A DNA stretch of 64,000 nt from Prochlorococcus marinus str. MIT 9211 (GTDB lineage Bacteria > Cyanobacteriota > Cyanobacteriia > PCC-6307 > Cyanobiaceae): contig NC_009976.1 of assembly GCF_000018585.1 (NCBI RefSeq), positions 615,982 through 679,981 on the forward strand. Reading direction: 5' to 3'. Made by a program: the position numbers and the translations under genes. Shown here piece after piece: positions 26,194 to 34,720 of this stretch; position 1 is the stretch's first letter; the number at the start of each line of letters is the position of its first letter. The notes below the pieces were generated by a model, which did no database searches, was not told where the DNA came from, and saw nothing but the letters and a program-made list of their open reading frames with translations.

Positions 26194-26874
26194 TCAACTT
26201 TCAATATTAGGGAAATATAATGGCTCTTGATTTGCCTCCCATTTCTTACTCTTTTCCATTAAAATTTCATAGAATTTATCTTTTAGATAATAATTTAGCC
26301 AAGAGCTTAAATACGTTAAATTAGGATCTTGATCAAAGCTATGAGGATCTATATTTCTATATTGCCTAACAAAAGGCCATACGCACCAATCAGCAATACT
26401 TTCATTGTTATTTAATAACCATCCTTTACGACTTGACTTTGAAGAATGTTTTATTTTTTCGTTCCAACCATATAAAATCTCCAAAGCTTTGTTCTTGTGA
26501 ATATTTTGATTGGAGTAGGGATACCTGTTTGGGTATTTATAACGGTCAAGATGATATTTGAAAGAGTTGTCATTCTCATAGACAATGAGCTTTATTCCTT
26601 CCATATTTGCGATTAATGTTTCTCGAAGAAGTTTATCTGAGCAATTCATGGAAATCGCCCATAATATTATTCCAAAGCTTTCATCAATAACTTTAGAATC
26701 CCTTGTAATTAATACTGGAACAGTCCCTTTTTTAGAAGTGCTAATTAACTCAACTGGCTTGTCTTTAAGTGAAACCTCTCTTAACTCTACTTTTAGATTG
26801 CATCTCATAATTGCCCATCGCGCTCTCATTGCGTAAGGACATCTCCTGAATGAATATAATATACCCAGGTCCAT
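26194..26874 (-). CDS. Glutathione S-transferase-like protein
   Basis: From the ATG at 26872-26874 it has 226 residues (an upstream frame start at 26901 adds nine). The N-terminal thioredoxin-fold domain begins MDLGILYSFRRCPYAMRARWA with a CPYA motif at the glutathione site. KGTVPVLIT has the cis-proline, and KVIDESFGIILW gives the SxxI-type motif. The C-terminal helical domain follows (SIADWCVWPFVRQYRNID). It probably acts in thiol or oxidative-stress metabolism; the substrate is unknown. The protein resembles the cyanobacterial GST-like group with CPYAMRAR. Confidence 0.8.
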   Translation of the reverse strand: MDLGILYSFRRCPYAMRARWAIMRCNLKVELREVSLKDKPVELISTSKKGTVPVLITRDSKVIDESFGIILWAISMNCSDKLLRETLIANMEGIKLIVYENDNSFKYHLDRYKYPNRYPYSNQNIHKNKALEILYGWNEKIKHSSKSSRKGWLLNNNESIADWCVWPFVRQYRNIDPHSFDQDPNLTYLSSWLNYYLKDKFYEILMEKSKKWEANQEPLYFPNIES

Positions 26875-27031
26875 TCTGTTATTATAATATATGGCTATCA
26901 ATAGGTTTTGTTAGTTCCTATTGCCTTGGCAAATTCTGGATGTATAATTTATAATAAAAATATTAGCAGCTTAGAATCTCTATCATGTTTATACAAAACA
27001 CTGAACATTTCAGACTAAATTCTCTTCTTTA

Positions 27032-27589
27032 ATGAAAGGCTTTGTTTACTTAATAAAGAAGGGAGATCTATATGGCATAGGTCGTGTAAAAGATATTGAC
27101 ACACTTAAAAGAGACCTTAAACCAGACCAGATTATTAAGAGTCTTGCTTTAGAGCATCCAGAATCTTTAGAAGTTCGATTATATAGAAGGTATAAAAAAA
27201 CAAGGTTGCCTGGATCTGGTTATTTTAAGTTATCAGCCAGGCAGCTTCGAGACTGCAAAAAACAATTGAGTAATAAAGGCAATATTCCAAGGTCTTTGGC
27301 TGCAGAGTTTTCAATTAGCTTTACTGGAGCAACAGCTATTTTCTTTCTATGCTTCTTTTTATTGAATTACCTTAATGTTGAGTTCCTAAGCAGAACTGCG
27401 TTTGCTTTAGTTATTTCGTCAATACCTTTTTGGCTATTGTTATTCTCAGGTAATTTTGGTGGATATGAAACTAATGATTTGCCTTTATTCTCTTCCTGGG
27501 CAAATAGAACAAAAGCTCTGATTGCAGCCGCTTTGATAACATTGCTTTCATATCTTATCTTTGATTGGTCTCTTCGCTTATCTCTTTAG
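27032..27589 (+). CDS. Membrane protein with GIY-YIG-like N-terminal domain
   Basis: A 185-residue protein. The first 85 residues (GFVYLIKKGDLYGIGRVKDIDTLKRDLKPDQI, then LALEHPESLEVRLYRRYKKTRLPGSGYFKL) have the layout of the T5orf172/MUG113 GIY-YIG superfamily: Y-L-I, Y-G-I-G, a following helix, the conserved Arg/Glu pair in EVRLYRRYK and the final GYF strand. This match is by eye. Residues about 97-180 contain three hydrophobic helices, so a nuclease-like domain would be tethered to a membrane. Catalytic activity is uncertain since the canonical metal Glu is not clear. Confidence 0.6.
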   Translation: MKGFVYLIKKGDLYGIGRVKDIDTLKRDLKPDQIIKSLALEHPESLEVRLYRRYKKTRLPGSGYFKLSARQLRDCKKQLSNKGNIPRSLAAEFSISFTGATAIFFLCFFLLNYLNVEFLSRTAFALVISSIPFWLLLFSGNFGGYETNDLPLFSSWANRTKALIAAALITLLSYLIFDWSLRLSL

Positions 27590-27702
27590 TCTCACACACA
27601 GAGTGATTTTGTGTTCTTCCAACAAAATCATAAGAAGAATTTCTTCCCTACTTGAAAAGTCTATAGATATAGATATAAAAAGAAGGATTACTTACAAAAT
27701 TT

Positions 27703-27957
27703 ATGGATATTCCAACATATCTCCGCTTTATTGATCCAATACAAGATCAACTTTCTGGAGTATATTCAACTACTACATTATTAATATCCCTTTTCCTAGT
27801 ACTCTGGTTCCTAAACTTTATTTTTAGCCTTATCTTTAGGATATTTACTATTGGTAAAACTGTAGGTGGATTTTACAGAAATTATATTCACAGGTATATT
27901 AGATTAATTCTATTTAGTCTGATCAATCTATTGCCTAAAAGAAGATCAATACAGTAA
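27703..27957 (+). CDS. Small membrane hypothetical protein
   Basis: An 84-residue protein with one or two hydrophobic helices (about 24-50, TLLISLFLVLWFLNFIFSLIF) and a basic C-terminal tail (NLLPKRRSIQ). The start ATG (27703) is preceded by AT-rich sequence without a clear Shine-Dalgarno site. No family is recognised. It is convergent with the SDR gene 6 bp away. Confidence 0.5.
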   Translation: MDIPTYLRFIDPIQDQLSGVYSTTTLLISLFLVLWFLNFIFSLIFRIFTIGKTVGGFYRNYIHRYIRLILFSLINLLPKRRSIQ

Positions 27958-27963
27958 GTCCTT

Positions 27964-28677
27964 TTAAACCATCCTTTCTAGATTGCAGTTAACTGAAATT
28001 TCAAAAGGTACACAAGAATTAGGCATAGAAAGTATTGTTGATATTATTTCTGCAAGATCTTCGGGTTGAGTCATATCACTTTTATTAATCGTTTTAACTT
28101 CTTTCGCCATGTCGGTGTTTACCCACCCTGGGCAGATAGCTGTCACTCTAATTCCTTTCTCCCAGCCTTCATTTTTTATGGTTTGGCTAAGACCCATTAG
28201 TGCAAACTTTGTGGTTGTATAGGCAGCTAATGATCCTTTTGACCTTTTCCCGCTCATAGAAACTAGGTTTATAACTCTAGAATCGTTTTGCTCTAACAGA
28301 TGTTCCCAAGCTGCTCTGGTTAGATACCACGGCCCCATTACATTTGTTTTCCAGAGTTCTTCAATTTCGCTAACCTCATTATCCTGAAACATTAATTTTG
28401 TTTTAGAGAATTTACCAGCACAATTAATCAAAGTATCTATTTTACCAAAATAGTTTTTTGTACACCTTACCCAATTCTCAGCACTTTGCTTGCTCTTTGA
28501 TTCATACTTGCATATTAAAATCTTTTTATTTCTACTAAAGTTTGGATCTAGATTTGTTCCTATTAACTGATCTGAATCTCTTACTCCTAAACTTACTTGG
28601 TCCCCATCTTTAACAGCTCTTTCTGCTATTTTTCTACCAATCCCTCTATTGGCACCACTAATAAGTATTGTTCTCAA
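27964..28677 (-). CDS. Short-chain dehydrogenase/reductase
   Basis: A 237-residue classical SDR. The NAD(P)-binding ISGANRGIGRKIAER is at residues 5-19, NCAGKFS near 91, the catalytic Ser in NLVSMSGKRSKG near 137, and the YTTTKFALMGL active-site Tyr-x-x-x-Lys near 150. PGWVNTDMA follows. The substrate is unknown. The start is TTG at 28675-28677, 4 bp after the crtL stop, so the gene is the second of a crtL operon. A carotenoid or quinone role is possible but not shown. Confidence 0.85.
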   Translation of the reverse strand: MRTILISGANRGIGRKIAERAVKDGDQVSLGVRDSDQLIGTNLDPNFSRNKKILICKYESKSKQSAENWVRCTKNYFGKIDTLINCAGKFSKTKLMFQDNEVSEIEELWKTNVMGPWYLTRAAWEHLLEQNDSRVINLVSMSGKRSKGSLAAYTTTKFALMGLSQTIKNEGWEKGIRVTAICPGWVNTDMAKEVKTINKSDMTQPEDLAEIISTILSMPNSCVPFEISVNCNLERMV

Positions 28678-28681
28678 TTAT

Positions 28682-29965
28682 TTAAACTTCAGGGCTTAGG
28701 AACTTCAGTAATAACTTCATTTCTCTTCCTTTCATTTCAAACAATCCCCATTTTACATTTAAAGGAGCTTTGGTAAACATTTTCCACATTGCGTTTATAA
28801 GTTCACCTAGAGTAAGAGAGTTTGTCAGAAAACCATACCACTGGCTTTCTGAGAGACTAAAAAAGCCAGTAAAGAAGTCTCTTAATTGAGACTCTTTAAA
28901 CCGCATTAACTTTTCAAGTCCAAATTGATATAAGGCTTGCTTCCTTCTTAAATCTTTTGGCCATAATGCTTCCCATCCTTTTTGTGCTATCACTGCAGGG
29001 CTTTCTTGCTCGTTTTCCATTGCTTTTGCAATTGCCTTTGCTACAGAAGGTGCTCGTCTTAGCAAAGTTCCAACTAAATATCCAGAAGCTGGGTGAACCA
29101 TGCCAGCCGCGCCACCAAAACCAAGGATTGGTTGATCTAAGTAAGGAATGGGAATATTCATTGGAAGAAACAAACCGTGCTCTTCATGCTCAATTTCAGT
29201 AATCTGTATCCCTTTATGTTGCAGACGTTTTTCCAGCCTTGTTTTGAGAGTATCTAGTGAGACTGGTGGAGCTAGGCCTAGCGAGGTTTCTTCTAAAAAA
29301 AAAGTTCCATTCCCCATATCCATGGCATATAGAAATGTAGGAGGCTCATCTTTTTCGGCCTCAGTCAGATGATTATTTCTGTAATCCATTAAAACGAATT
29401 GCTCTTTTTCTATTGGTGGAGATGTAAATTTGCCTACTATCCCGAAACAGGTTTGAACAGCAACCTCTCCATTATTAGGAACTTTTAGGAAGACAGGTTT
29501 GTATCCAGTGGCATCTATTATGAGTCGAGCGGTCACTTCTTCCCCCTCAGATGTCGTAACAGTACTAATAGATTGATTTACTTTGAGATTAGTAGCTGTT
29601 CCAAGGTGCCATTCAACAAGAGCTTCATCACATTGCTTTAACCAATAGGCTTGTAATTTGTTTTTGTCAAACAACCCATAATCGTGATTGTGCCTAGTTT
29701 CCTTGTTCTTAGGAGAATTCTCTTCTTTTGAACCGCTACCAAAGAAACTGACAGTATTAGTCCAACGATGTTTTAGAAGGTCTCCTATTCCCAGGTCATC
29801 TACTTCCTCTCCCCATATCCCATATGTATATGGCCATGTGTGCCTGCGGTCTAGAGGAGAAAGGACATGAACAGAGAGTCTCTCATTGGCAAGCGCAGAT
29901 GCAATTGCCAATGCAGCTGGTCCAGAACCCAGAACTAATGCATCTATATTTGCATTAGTGGCCAT
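28682..29965 (-). CDS. crtL-b: Lycopene cyclase, CrtL type (probably beta)
   Basis: Cyclises lycopene ends to form the rings of beta-carotene and zeaxanthin in the membrane. It has 427 residues. The FAD-binding LVLGSGPAALAIASALA is at residues 11-27, and GIWGEEVDDLG near 49. The cyclase signature FLYAMDMGNGTFFLEETSL is at about 219-237, and GFGGAAGMVHPASGYLVGTLLRRAP near 277 is strongly conserved. LEETSL is the beta-cyclase version, whereas plant epsilon cyclases have FEETCL. Prochlorococcus carries both kinds, so beta versus epsilon is my judgement from this motif. The start is ATG at 29963-29965. Confidence 0.88.
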   Translation of the reverse strand: MATNANIDALVLGSGPAALAIASALANERLSVHVLSPLDRRHTWPYTYGIWGEEVDDLGIGDLLKHRWTNTVSFFGSGSKEENSPKNKETRHNHDYGLFDKNKLQAYWLKQCDEALVEWHLGTATNLKVNQSISTVTTSEGEEVTARLIIDATGYKPVFLKVPNNGEVAVQTCFGIVGKFTSPPIEKEQFVLMDYRNNHLTEAEKDEPPTFLYAMDMGNGTFFLEETSLGLAPPVSLDTLKTRLEKRLQHKGIQITEIEHEEHGLFLPMNIPIPYLDQPILGFGGAAGMVHPASGYLVGTLLRRAPSVAKAIAKAMENEQESPAVIAQKGWEALWPKDLRRKQALYQFGLEKLMRFKESQLRDFFTGFFSLSESQWYGFLTNSLTLGELINAMWKMFTKAPLNVKWGLFEMKGREMKLLLKFLSPEV

Positions 29966-30283
29966 AGGAATACCTGGTTATTGTTGTCATGCCATCGCAA
30001 AGACTTCTCAAATCCAATATATTGATTCCTTTCACTCTAAGGCCTCCAACTTCATTAAAAGAGAATAGCCTGACTAGCTATTTCCATTGCACATCAAATA
30101 ACTTTTAGTTACCAGATGTATTTATGGGATTTGGATTGAAAAAAATAAGAATTGAGCTTCGGTTAACTTCGTTTCAACACTTTATAAGAACCAGATAATA
30201 AGGAATAACTTATTTGTTAAAACAGATGTATATTTAATAAAAGCATTACATGCTTATAATTAATAAGTTTGATATAAATACAC
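29966..30283. other. 318-bp divergent promoter region
   Basis: A gap between the divergent crtL-b and POR-like SDR genes, AT-rich (especially 30180-30280). It has no credible ORF or RNA gene and is expected to hold promoters for both directions. No specific site was recognised. Confidence 0.4.
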
Positions 30284-31291
30284 ATGAATAAAACAATTCT
30301 TATAACAGGAGGGACTTCTGGAATTGGTTTTCAGGCTGCAAAGTTGTTGCTAAAAGCTGGTTGCAGACTTATCATTATTTGCCGTAATCAAGAGAGGTCT
30401 AAGGAGTTACTCTTAAGATTTAAAAATGATAACTCTATAGGAAAAGAATCAATTTTGAAAAATCTTGATTTGAGAATAGCTGATTTGGCTGATCTTAATA
30501 GTCTTGAAAAATTGACTAATAAGTTGATCAGAGAAGATATTTTGATAGATATAATTATACTGAATGCAGGGTTGCAATATACTGGCTCTAAGGATATTAG
30601 GCTGTCTAAGCAGAGTATCGAACTTACTTTCGCAGTTAACCATTTAAGTCACCAATATTTAATTCAGAGGCTAATGAAATTAGTCATTAAGTCAGAATTT
30701 CCCAGAATAATTGTTACGGCTTCGGAAGTTCATAATCCTTTGTTGGCTGGAGGAAAAGTAGGTAGACCTGCTGGGCTTGGGAATTTACTTGGCCTTAGCT
30801 CTTTAAAAAAAGTTTGTATGATTGATGGAACTTCAATCTTTAATGCTGATAAGGCTTACAAAGATAGTAAGCTATGTAATGTTATTTTCTCGAGAGAATT
30901 ATATAGAAGATTGAAACTGAGAGGTTTAAATATACCTATTATTTGTTGGGCTCCAGGACTTGTTATTCCAAGGAGTAAAGGTGGCTTTTTTCGCTATAGT
31001 AGGAAATACAATGAACTTGGTCAGATAGTCTTTTCTTTTATAGCAAGAGATTTGTTGCGGATAACTGAATCGGTTGAAAAAGCAGGTCAGATTCTTTTTA
31101 ATCTTGCAATAAACTCTGAATATGCTAACCCAGGCTTTTCTTACTACAGTAATAGGCTAAAACTTTTTGCAAGCTCCTCATTGGAAGAAAGTGAGATTAG
31201 TGAAGAGGCTAAAGATGATAAAAAAGCATTTGAATTATGGAACTTAAGCAATCAACTATTAATCAAATATTGCACTCTTGAGACTATGTAG
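30284..31291 (+). CDS. Protochlorophyllide reductase-like SDR
   Basis: A 335-residue SDR whose layout matches light-dependent protochlorophyllide oxidoreductase rather than ordinary SDRs. It has ILITGGTSGIGFQAAKLLL at 5-23, LDLRIADLADL near 64, LNAGLQ near 96, FAVNHLSHQYL, and the active-site AYKDSKLCNVIFSREL near 197. The YKDSK-x-CN form is a hallmark of the POR group. The C-terminal segment (ELWNLSNQLL) also resembles the POR ending. A true POR is normally also present in the genome, so this may be a paralogue with another substrate. Confidence 0.8.
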   Translation: MNKTILITGGTSGIGFQAAKLLLKAGCRLIIICRNQERSKELLLRFKNDNSIGKESILKNLDLRIADLADLNSLEKLTNKLIREDILIDIIILNAGLQYTGSKDIRLSKQSIELTFAVNHLSHQYLIQRLMKLVIKSEFPRIIVTASEVHNPLLAGGKVGRPAGLGNLLGLSSLKKVCMIDGTSIFNADKAYKDSKLCNVIFSRELYRRLKLRGLNIPIICWAPGLVIPRSKGGFFRYSRKYNELGQIVFSFIARDLLRITESVEKAGQILFNLAINSEYANPGFSYYSNRLKLFASSSLEESEISEEAKDDKKAFELWNLSNQLLIKYCTLETM

Positions 31292-31296
31292 TAATT

Positions 31297-32328
31297 TTAA
31301 ATTGATTTTGTTGACTTAGTTAGATTAATAGTTTGTGTTGGGAAAGCAAAACTGATTGACTCTGCTTCAAAAGACTTCATTATATCTAGATTTATCTCTT
31401 CTTGTGCCTTCATTGCTAATAAATAATCATTGGTTGGTATATAATATACTAATTCAAAATCTAGAGAGCTATTCCCAAATTCTATAAAATGACATCTATC
31501 AAAAATTGCATTATCAGTTTGATCAACAATTGATTTTATAATCCCTGGTATCTTTTTCATCTTGGAATGAGAAGTATTATACTCAACACCTAGTCTGTGT
31601 ACTAGCCTTCTATTCTCCATCTCTGCATAGTTTGAGATAATGCCATTAGTTAAATTGCTATTACTCATTACAATTATTTCTCCATTAATACTTCTGAGTC
31701 GAGTTGAACGTACTCCTACTCTTTCAACTTTTGCCCATATTCCATTTATATGAATAAACTGGCCATTTTGAAAGGGCTTGTCTAAGAGTATTGTTATGTA
31801 TTCGAAAAATTCTTGAACAGGCTCTTTAAGCGCAAGTCCAGCACCTATTCCACCTGCGCTAAGTATTGCCCATAGTGCTGCCATTTGGACGCCCATATTT
31901 TGCAGATAGAAAACTACGCCTACACTCCAAATAACAGCTCTAATCATTGGACTTAATGATTTGAGCATAGTTGCAACAGCTGGGTCATTGATCTTTGTAC
32001 CCCAACTCAGAAGCAACTTTAAGAAGACTCGATTTGCAAGCCGAACTATAAGGATAATGCAGGCTAACTTTGTTAGAGCTAAAAAAGATTGATTGAAATC
32101 ACCTTCTAAATCTAGAGCCCTCCATGAAAACGAAGCACTTATAATTATCCCTAATGGCCGAATTGTATCTACTAAAGTCTTCAGGATATAGTCATCAGTT
32201 TTATTCTTGGTTTTAGATGTAAGCCTGCTAAGTGATTTCTTTGTTATTCGTGCAATTAGAATAGTAATTATTGAACCAATTAATAAGCTGGAACCAGCGA
32301 TTGCAAGTTTGCTATAGAACTCATTCAT
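31297..32328 (-). CDS. MscS-family mechanosensitive channel
   Basis: A 343-residue small-conductance channel or relative that opens under membrane tension and protects against hypo-osmotic shock. Membrane helices lie at about 7-27, 50-68, 84-105 and 127-147. The pore-lining helix region has LWAILSAGGIGAGLALKEPVQEFFEYI near 152-178. The beta domain follows (FQNGQFIHINGIWAKVERVGVRSTRLRS, then NGEIIVMSNSNLTNGIISNYA). The order matches the family. It converges with the POR-like gene, 5 bp between stops. Confidence 0.9.
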   Translation of the reverse strand: MNEFYSKLAIAGSSLLIGSIITILIARITKKSLSRLTSKTKNKTDDYILKTLVDTIRPLGIIISASFSWRALDLEGDFNQSFLALTKLACIILIVRLANRVFLKLLLSWGTKINDPAVATMLKSLSPMIRAVIWSVGVVFYLQNMGVQMAALWAILSAGGIGAGLALKEPVQEFFEYITILLDKPFQNGQFIHINGIWAKVERVGVRSTRLRSINGEIIVMSNSNLTNGIISNYAEMENRRLVHRLGVEYNTSHSKMKKIPGIIKSIVDQTDNAIFDRCHFIEFGNSSLDFELVYYIPTNDYLLAMKAQEEINLDIMKSFEAESISFAFPTQTINLTKSTKSI

Positions 32329-32427
32329 GCATATTAAGTATACCTAGAACTACTTTTACGCTATATCTTATTTAATGCTATGTTTTTTGACCGAACTTTA
32401 TAAAGTTTTCTCTTTTAGAGTCTAACT

Positions 32428-33048
32428 TCAAGAATTGGATCTTTCCCTTTTAATAAGAGCGCTAATATCTTTGAATTCTTTAGCTAAAGCTGTTCTGCAA
32501 AGCTCAAAAATAGCTGCTTCACTTGTAGATATAGTTGCGCCAGCACCTTCTAATCGCTTAATTGCAGTGTCATGATCAATCTTATTCCTGCTACCTGTAC
32601 AGTCAGCAGCAATAAATACTTTATGGCCTTTATTAATAAAGTCCATGGCACTCTGGAGAATACAGATATGTGTTTCAATACCACAAAATAGTATATTTTT
32701 GATGTTATTTCTTTTGAACTCCTTACTTAGCCCTATACAGTTTGAGCAACTGAAATCCATTTTTTCGAATTTTGGATACGCGTCTATATTGTTAATTATT
32801 TCTGTTGATTCCCCTAGCTTGTCTGGATTTTGTTCAGTTATATAGACTCCCATATTAAGTATTTTAAAACCATCTATTAATTTCTTTGTATTCCAAGTGA
32901 GTTCATTTCGATTAGGAATTGCTTTAATCAGCTTTTCTTGTATATCCATAACTATTAGAGCTGTATTATCTCTGCTCATTAATAAACTATTCTTAGGATC
33001 TATTTCTTTTCTTCTAACTCCTCTTAACTTAATAAAATTGTTCACCAT
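32428..33048 (-). CDS. Isochorismatase-fold cysteine hydrolase
   Basis: A 206-residue isochorismatase-superfamily hydrolase (nicotinamidase, YcaC and similar). The catalytic Asp is in ALIVMDIQEKLI near 30-41. A Lys region follows (FEKMDFSCS near 93), and the nucleophilic Cys is in FCGIETHICILQSAMD near 128 (GIETHIC). The N-terminal 23 residues before MSRDNTAL are an extension; translation could start at 32979 instead. The substrate is not determined. It resembles the small YcaC-type group. Confidence 0.85.
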   Translation of the reverse strand: MVNNFIKLRGVRRKEIDPKNSLLMSRDNTALIVMDIQEKLIKAIPNRNELTWNTKKLIDGFKILNMGVYITEQNPDKLGESTEIINNIDAYPKFEKMDFSCSNCIGLSKEFKRNNIKNILFCGIETHICILQSAMDFINKGHKVFIAADCTGSRNKIDHDTAIKRLEGAGATISTSEAAIFELCRTALAKEFKDISALIKRERSNS

Positions 33049-33216
33049 TGTTCAATAGAAGCCTTTAACCTTTTAATTATATTCTGCTTGGCTGTTTTTT
33101 TTAATAATATATTGGCGATCATCTTGAAGATTAATAGGGAGATTTACCTATTAATCTTATATTGTCTCCTCTCTCATTAGAGACTATTATTGAGAATGCA
33201 CTATGAGAGCTTGTAG

Positions 33217-33663
33217 TTGAAAGCATCATTTGCAAAAGTCCCAACGCCCCTAGAGCTTGAGTTGCATCAAGAAGGGAGAAGGCTTACACCCCAAAGGAAA
33301 AAAGTCTTAGACTTATTCCAAAGGATTGGGGGAGGTAAACACTTAAGTGCAGAGGATATTCATGGCAAATTAATTCAGTCCAAGTCTCGAGTTTCGTTAG
33401 CAACTGTTTATAGGACATTAAGGTTGCTCGTAAAAATGGGCTTTCTCCACGAATTAGAGTTAAGTGAAGGTGGTCATAGATTTGAACTTTTAAGCCAGGA
33501 TCACCCAGACCATCATCACCTGGTTTGCGTGAATTGCGGAAGAACTGAAGAGTTCGAAAGTGACCAGGTTGTCCTGGCTGGGAAAGAGGCTGCTGACAAG
33601 CAAGGCTTTAAATTGCTTGAATCGACTTTAAATGTACGAGGGCTTTGTCCAGATTGTATTTAA
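33217..33663 (+). CDS. Fur-family metal or peroxide-responsive repressor
   Basis: A 148-residue Fur/Zur/PerR protein. The winged-helix DNA-binding domain covers RRLTPQRKKVLDLFQRI through SRVSLATVYRTLRLLVKMG (residues about 20-73). The dimerisation domain has HPDHHHLVCVNCGRTEEFESD near 98-118 with metal-binding His and Cys, and a second CxxC at the end (GLCPDC). This two-CxxC layout fits the structural zinc site. Which metal it senses is not decidable here. The start is TTG at 33217. No operator was identified. Confidence 0.9.
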   Translation: MKASFAKVPTPLELELHQEGRRLTPQRKKVLDLFQRIGGGKHLSAEDIHGKLIQSKSRVSLATVYRTLRLLVKMGFLHELELSEGGHRFELLSQDHPDHHHLVCVNCGRTEEFESDQVVLAGKEAADKQGFKLLESTLNVRGLCPDCI

Positions 33664-33695
33664 TAGATTTAATCGTTGAGTTGATTAGTTATTAA

Positions 33696-34631
33696 TTAGG
33701 TAAGCTCTCCTCCGCAGCTTGATCCGCTACCCGCTGTGCATCCAAAGCAATGGTCGTCTACTGTTATTAGATCTCCTTCTAAGGTTTTCTTGTTACTTAA
33801 AAGCTTCTTTAGAGACTTGATTTCATGCGTGTCATTAATACCAATCTGCTGGTTAAAGTCACAGTCATAGATATTTCCCTCCCAATCAACACTAATTGTT
33901 TCCAAGCACATTATAGAATCTAAAGTCTTTGGATTAAAACTCTTTTTCAAAAGCTCCTTGTAGTCGCTCAACTCATTTTTTACCCTTAATTGATTTGCAA
34001 ATCTTTTAATGGGCATATTTGTTATTACAAATAGGTTGTTAAATCTTATTCCATATCTTTCTAGAAGCTCTTTTCGATACTTTTGTTCTAATAGTTTTTG
34101 TGATGGAGGTAATTGTGCACCTAAAGGATTGTAAACTAGATCTAATATTAAATCACTTTGCTCTTGCCCATAACCTAATTTATTTAGCTCAACTAGACTA
34201 GCAATACTTCTTTGAAATACCCCTATTCCCCTTTGACTATCGACGTTTTCTTCTTCATAGCATGGCAGTGAAGCAACAATCTTGACTTTGTACAATGCTA
34301 AGAATTTAGAAAGGTCTTCATAGCCAGTTTCTTGTAAAATGGTTAAGTTACATCTGTCTATAATATCTACACCAAGCTTTCTAGATTTTCTTATTAAATA
34401 CTTGAAATCAGGATGTAATTCAGGAGCCCCCCCAGTTATATCTAAGCAGCTTATATTGAGAGATTCGAGAGCCTTGGGTATTAATTCTATATTGTCTTTA
34501 CTCATCATCTCAGTTCTGCTTGGACTTGCATCAACATGGCAATGATTGCAGGCTTGATTACATTTGTATCCAAGGTTTACCTGTAAGATAGAAGGTCTCT
34601 TTTTAAAGACTCTTGGAAATGAACTTGCCAA
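33696..34631 (-). CDS. arsS: Radical SAM protein of the ArsS (arsenosugar biosynthesis) family
   Basis: A 311-residue radical SAM enzyme. The [4Fe-4S] CxxxCxxC motif is in NLGYKCNQACNHCHVDASP near 19-37. A cysteine-rich C-terminal segment is present (IMCLETISVDWEGNIYDCDFNQQ, then CFGCTAGSGSSCGGE). This layout fits ArsS (DUF3641 at the C-terminus), which adds an adenosyl group to dimethylarsinate in arsenosugar formation. The start is TTG at 34629-34631. No ArsM methyltransferase is adjacent, so the arsenic role is inferred from family only. It shares a strand with stpA (90-bp gap). Confidence 0.85.
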   Translation of the reverse strand: MASSFPRVFKKRPSILQVNLGYKCNQACNHCHVDASPSRTEMMSKDNIELIPKALESLNISCLDITGGAPELHPDFKYLIRKSRKLGVDIIDRCNLTILQETGYEDLSKFLALYKVKIVASLPCYEEENVDSQRGIGVFQRSIASLVELNKLGYGQEQSDLILDLVYNPLGAQLPPSQKLLEQKYRKELLERYGIRFNNLFVITNMPIKRFANQLRVKNELSDYKELLKKSFNPKTLDSIMCLETISVDWEGNIYDCDFNQQIGINDTHEIKSLKKLLSNKKTLEGDLITVDDHCFGCTAGSGSSCGGELT

Positions 34632-34720
34632 AGGATATTGAACATTCTATTTATTATCTTAACTGTAAAGACTAACTTTATTTTTATTTATGTGCATAAA
34701 TTGTTATAAAAATAGTACTT

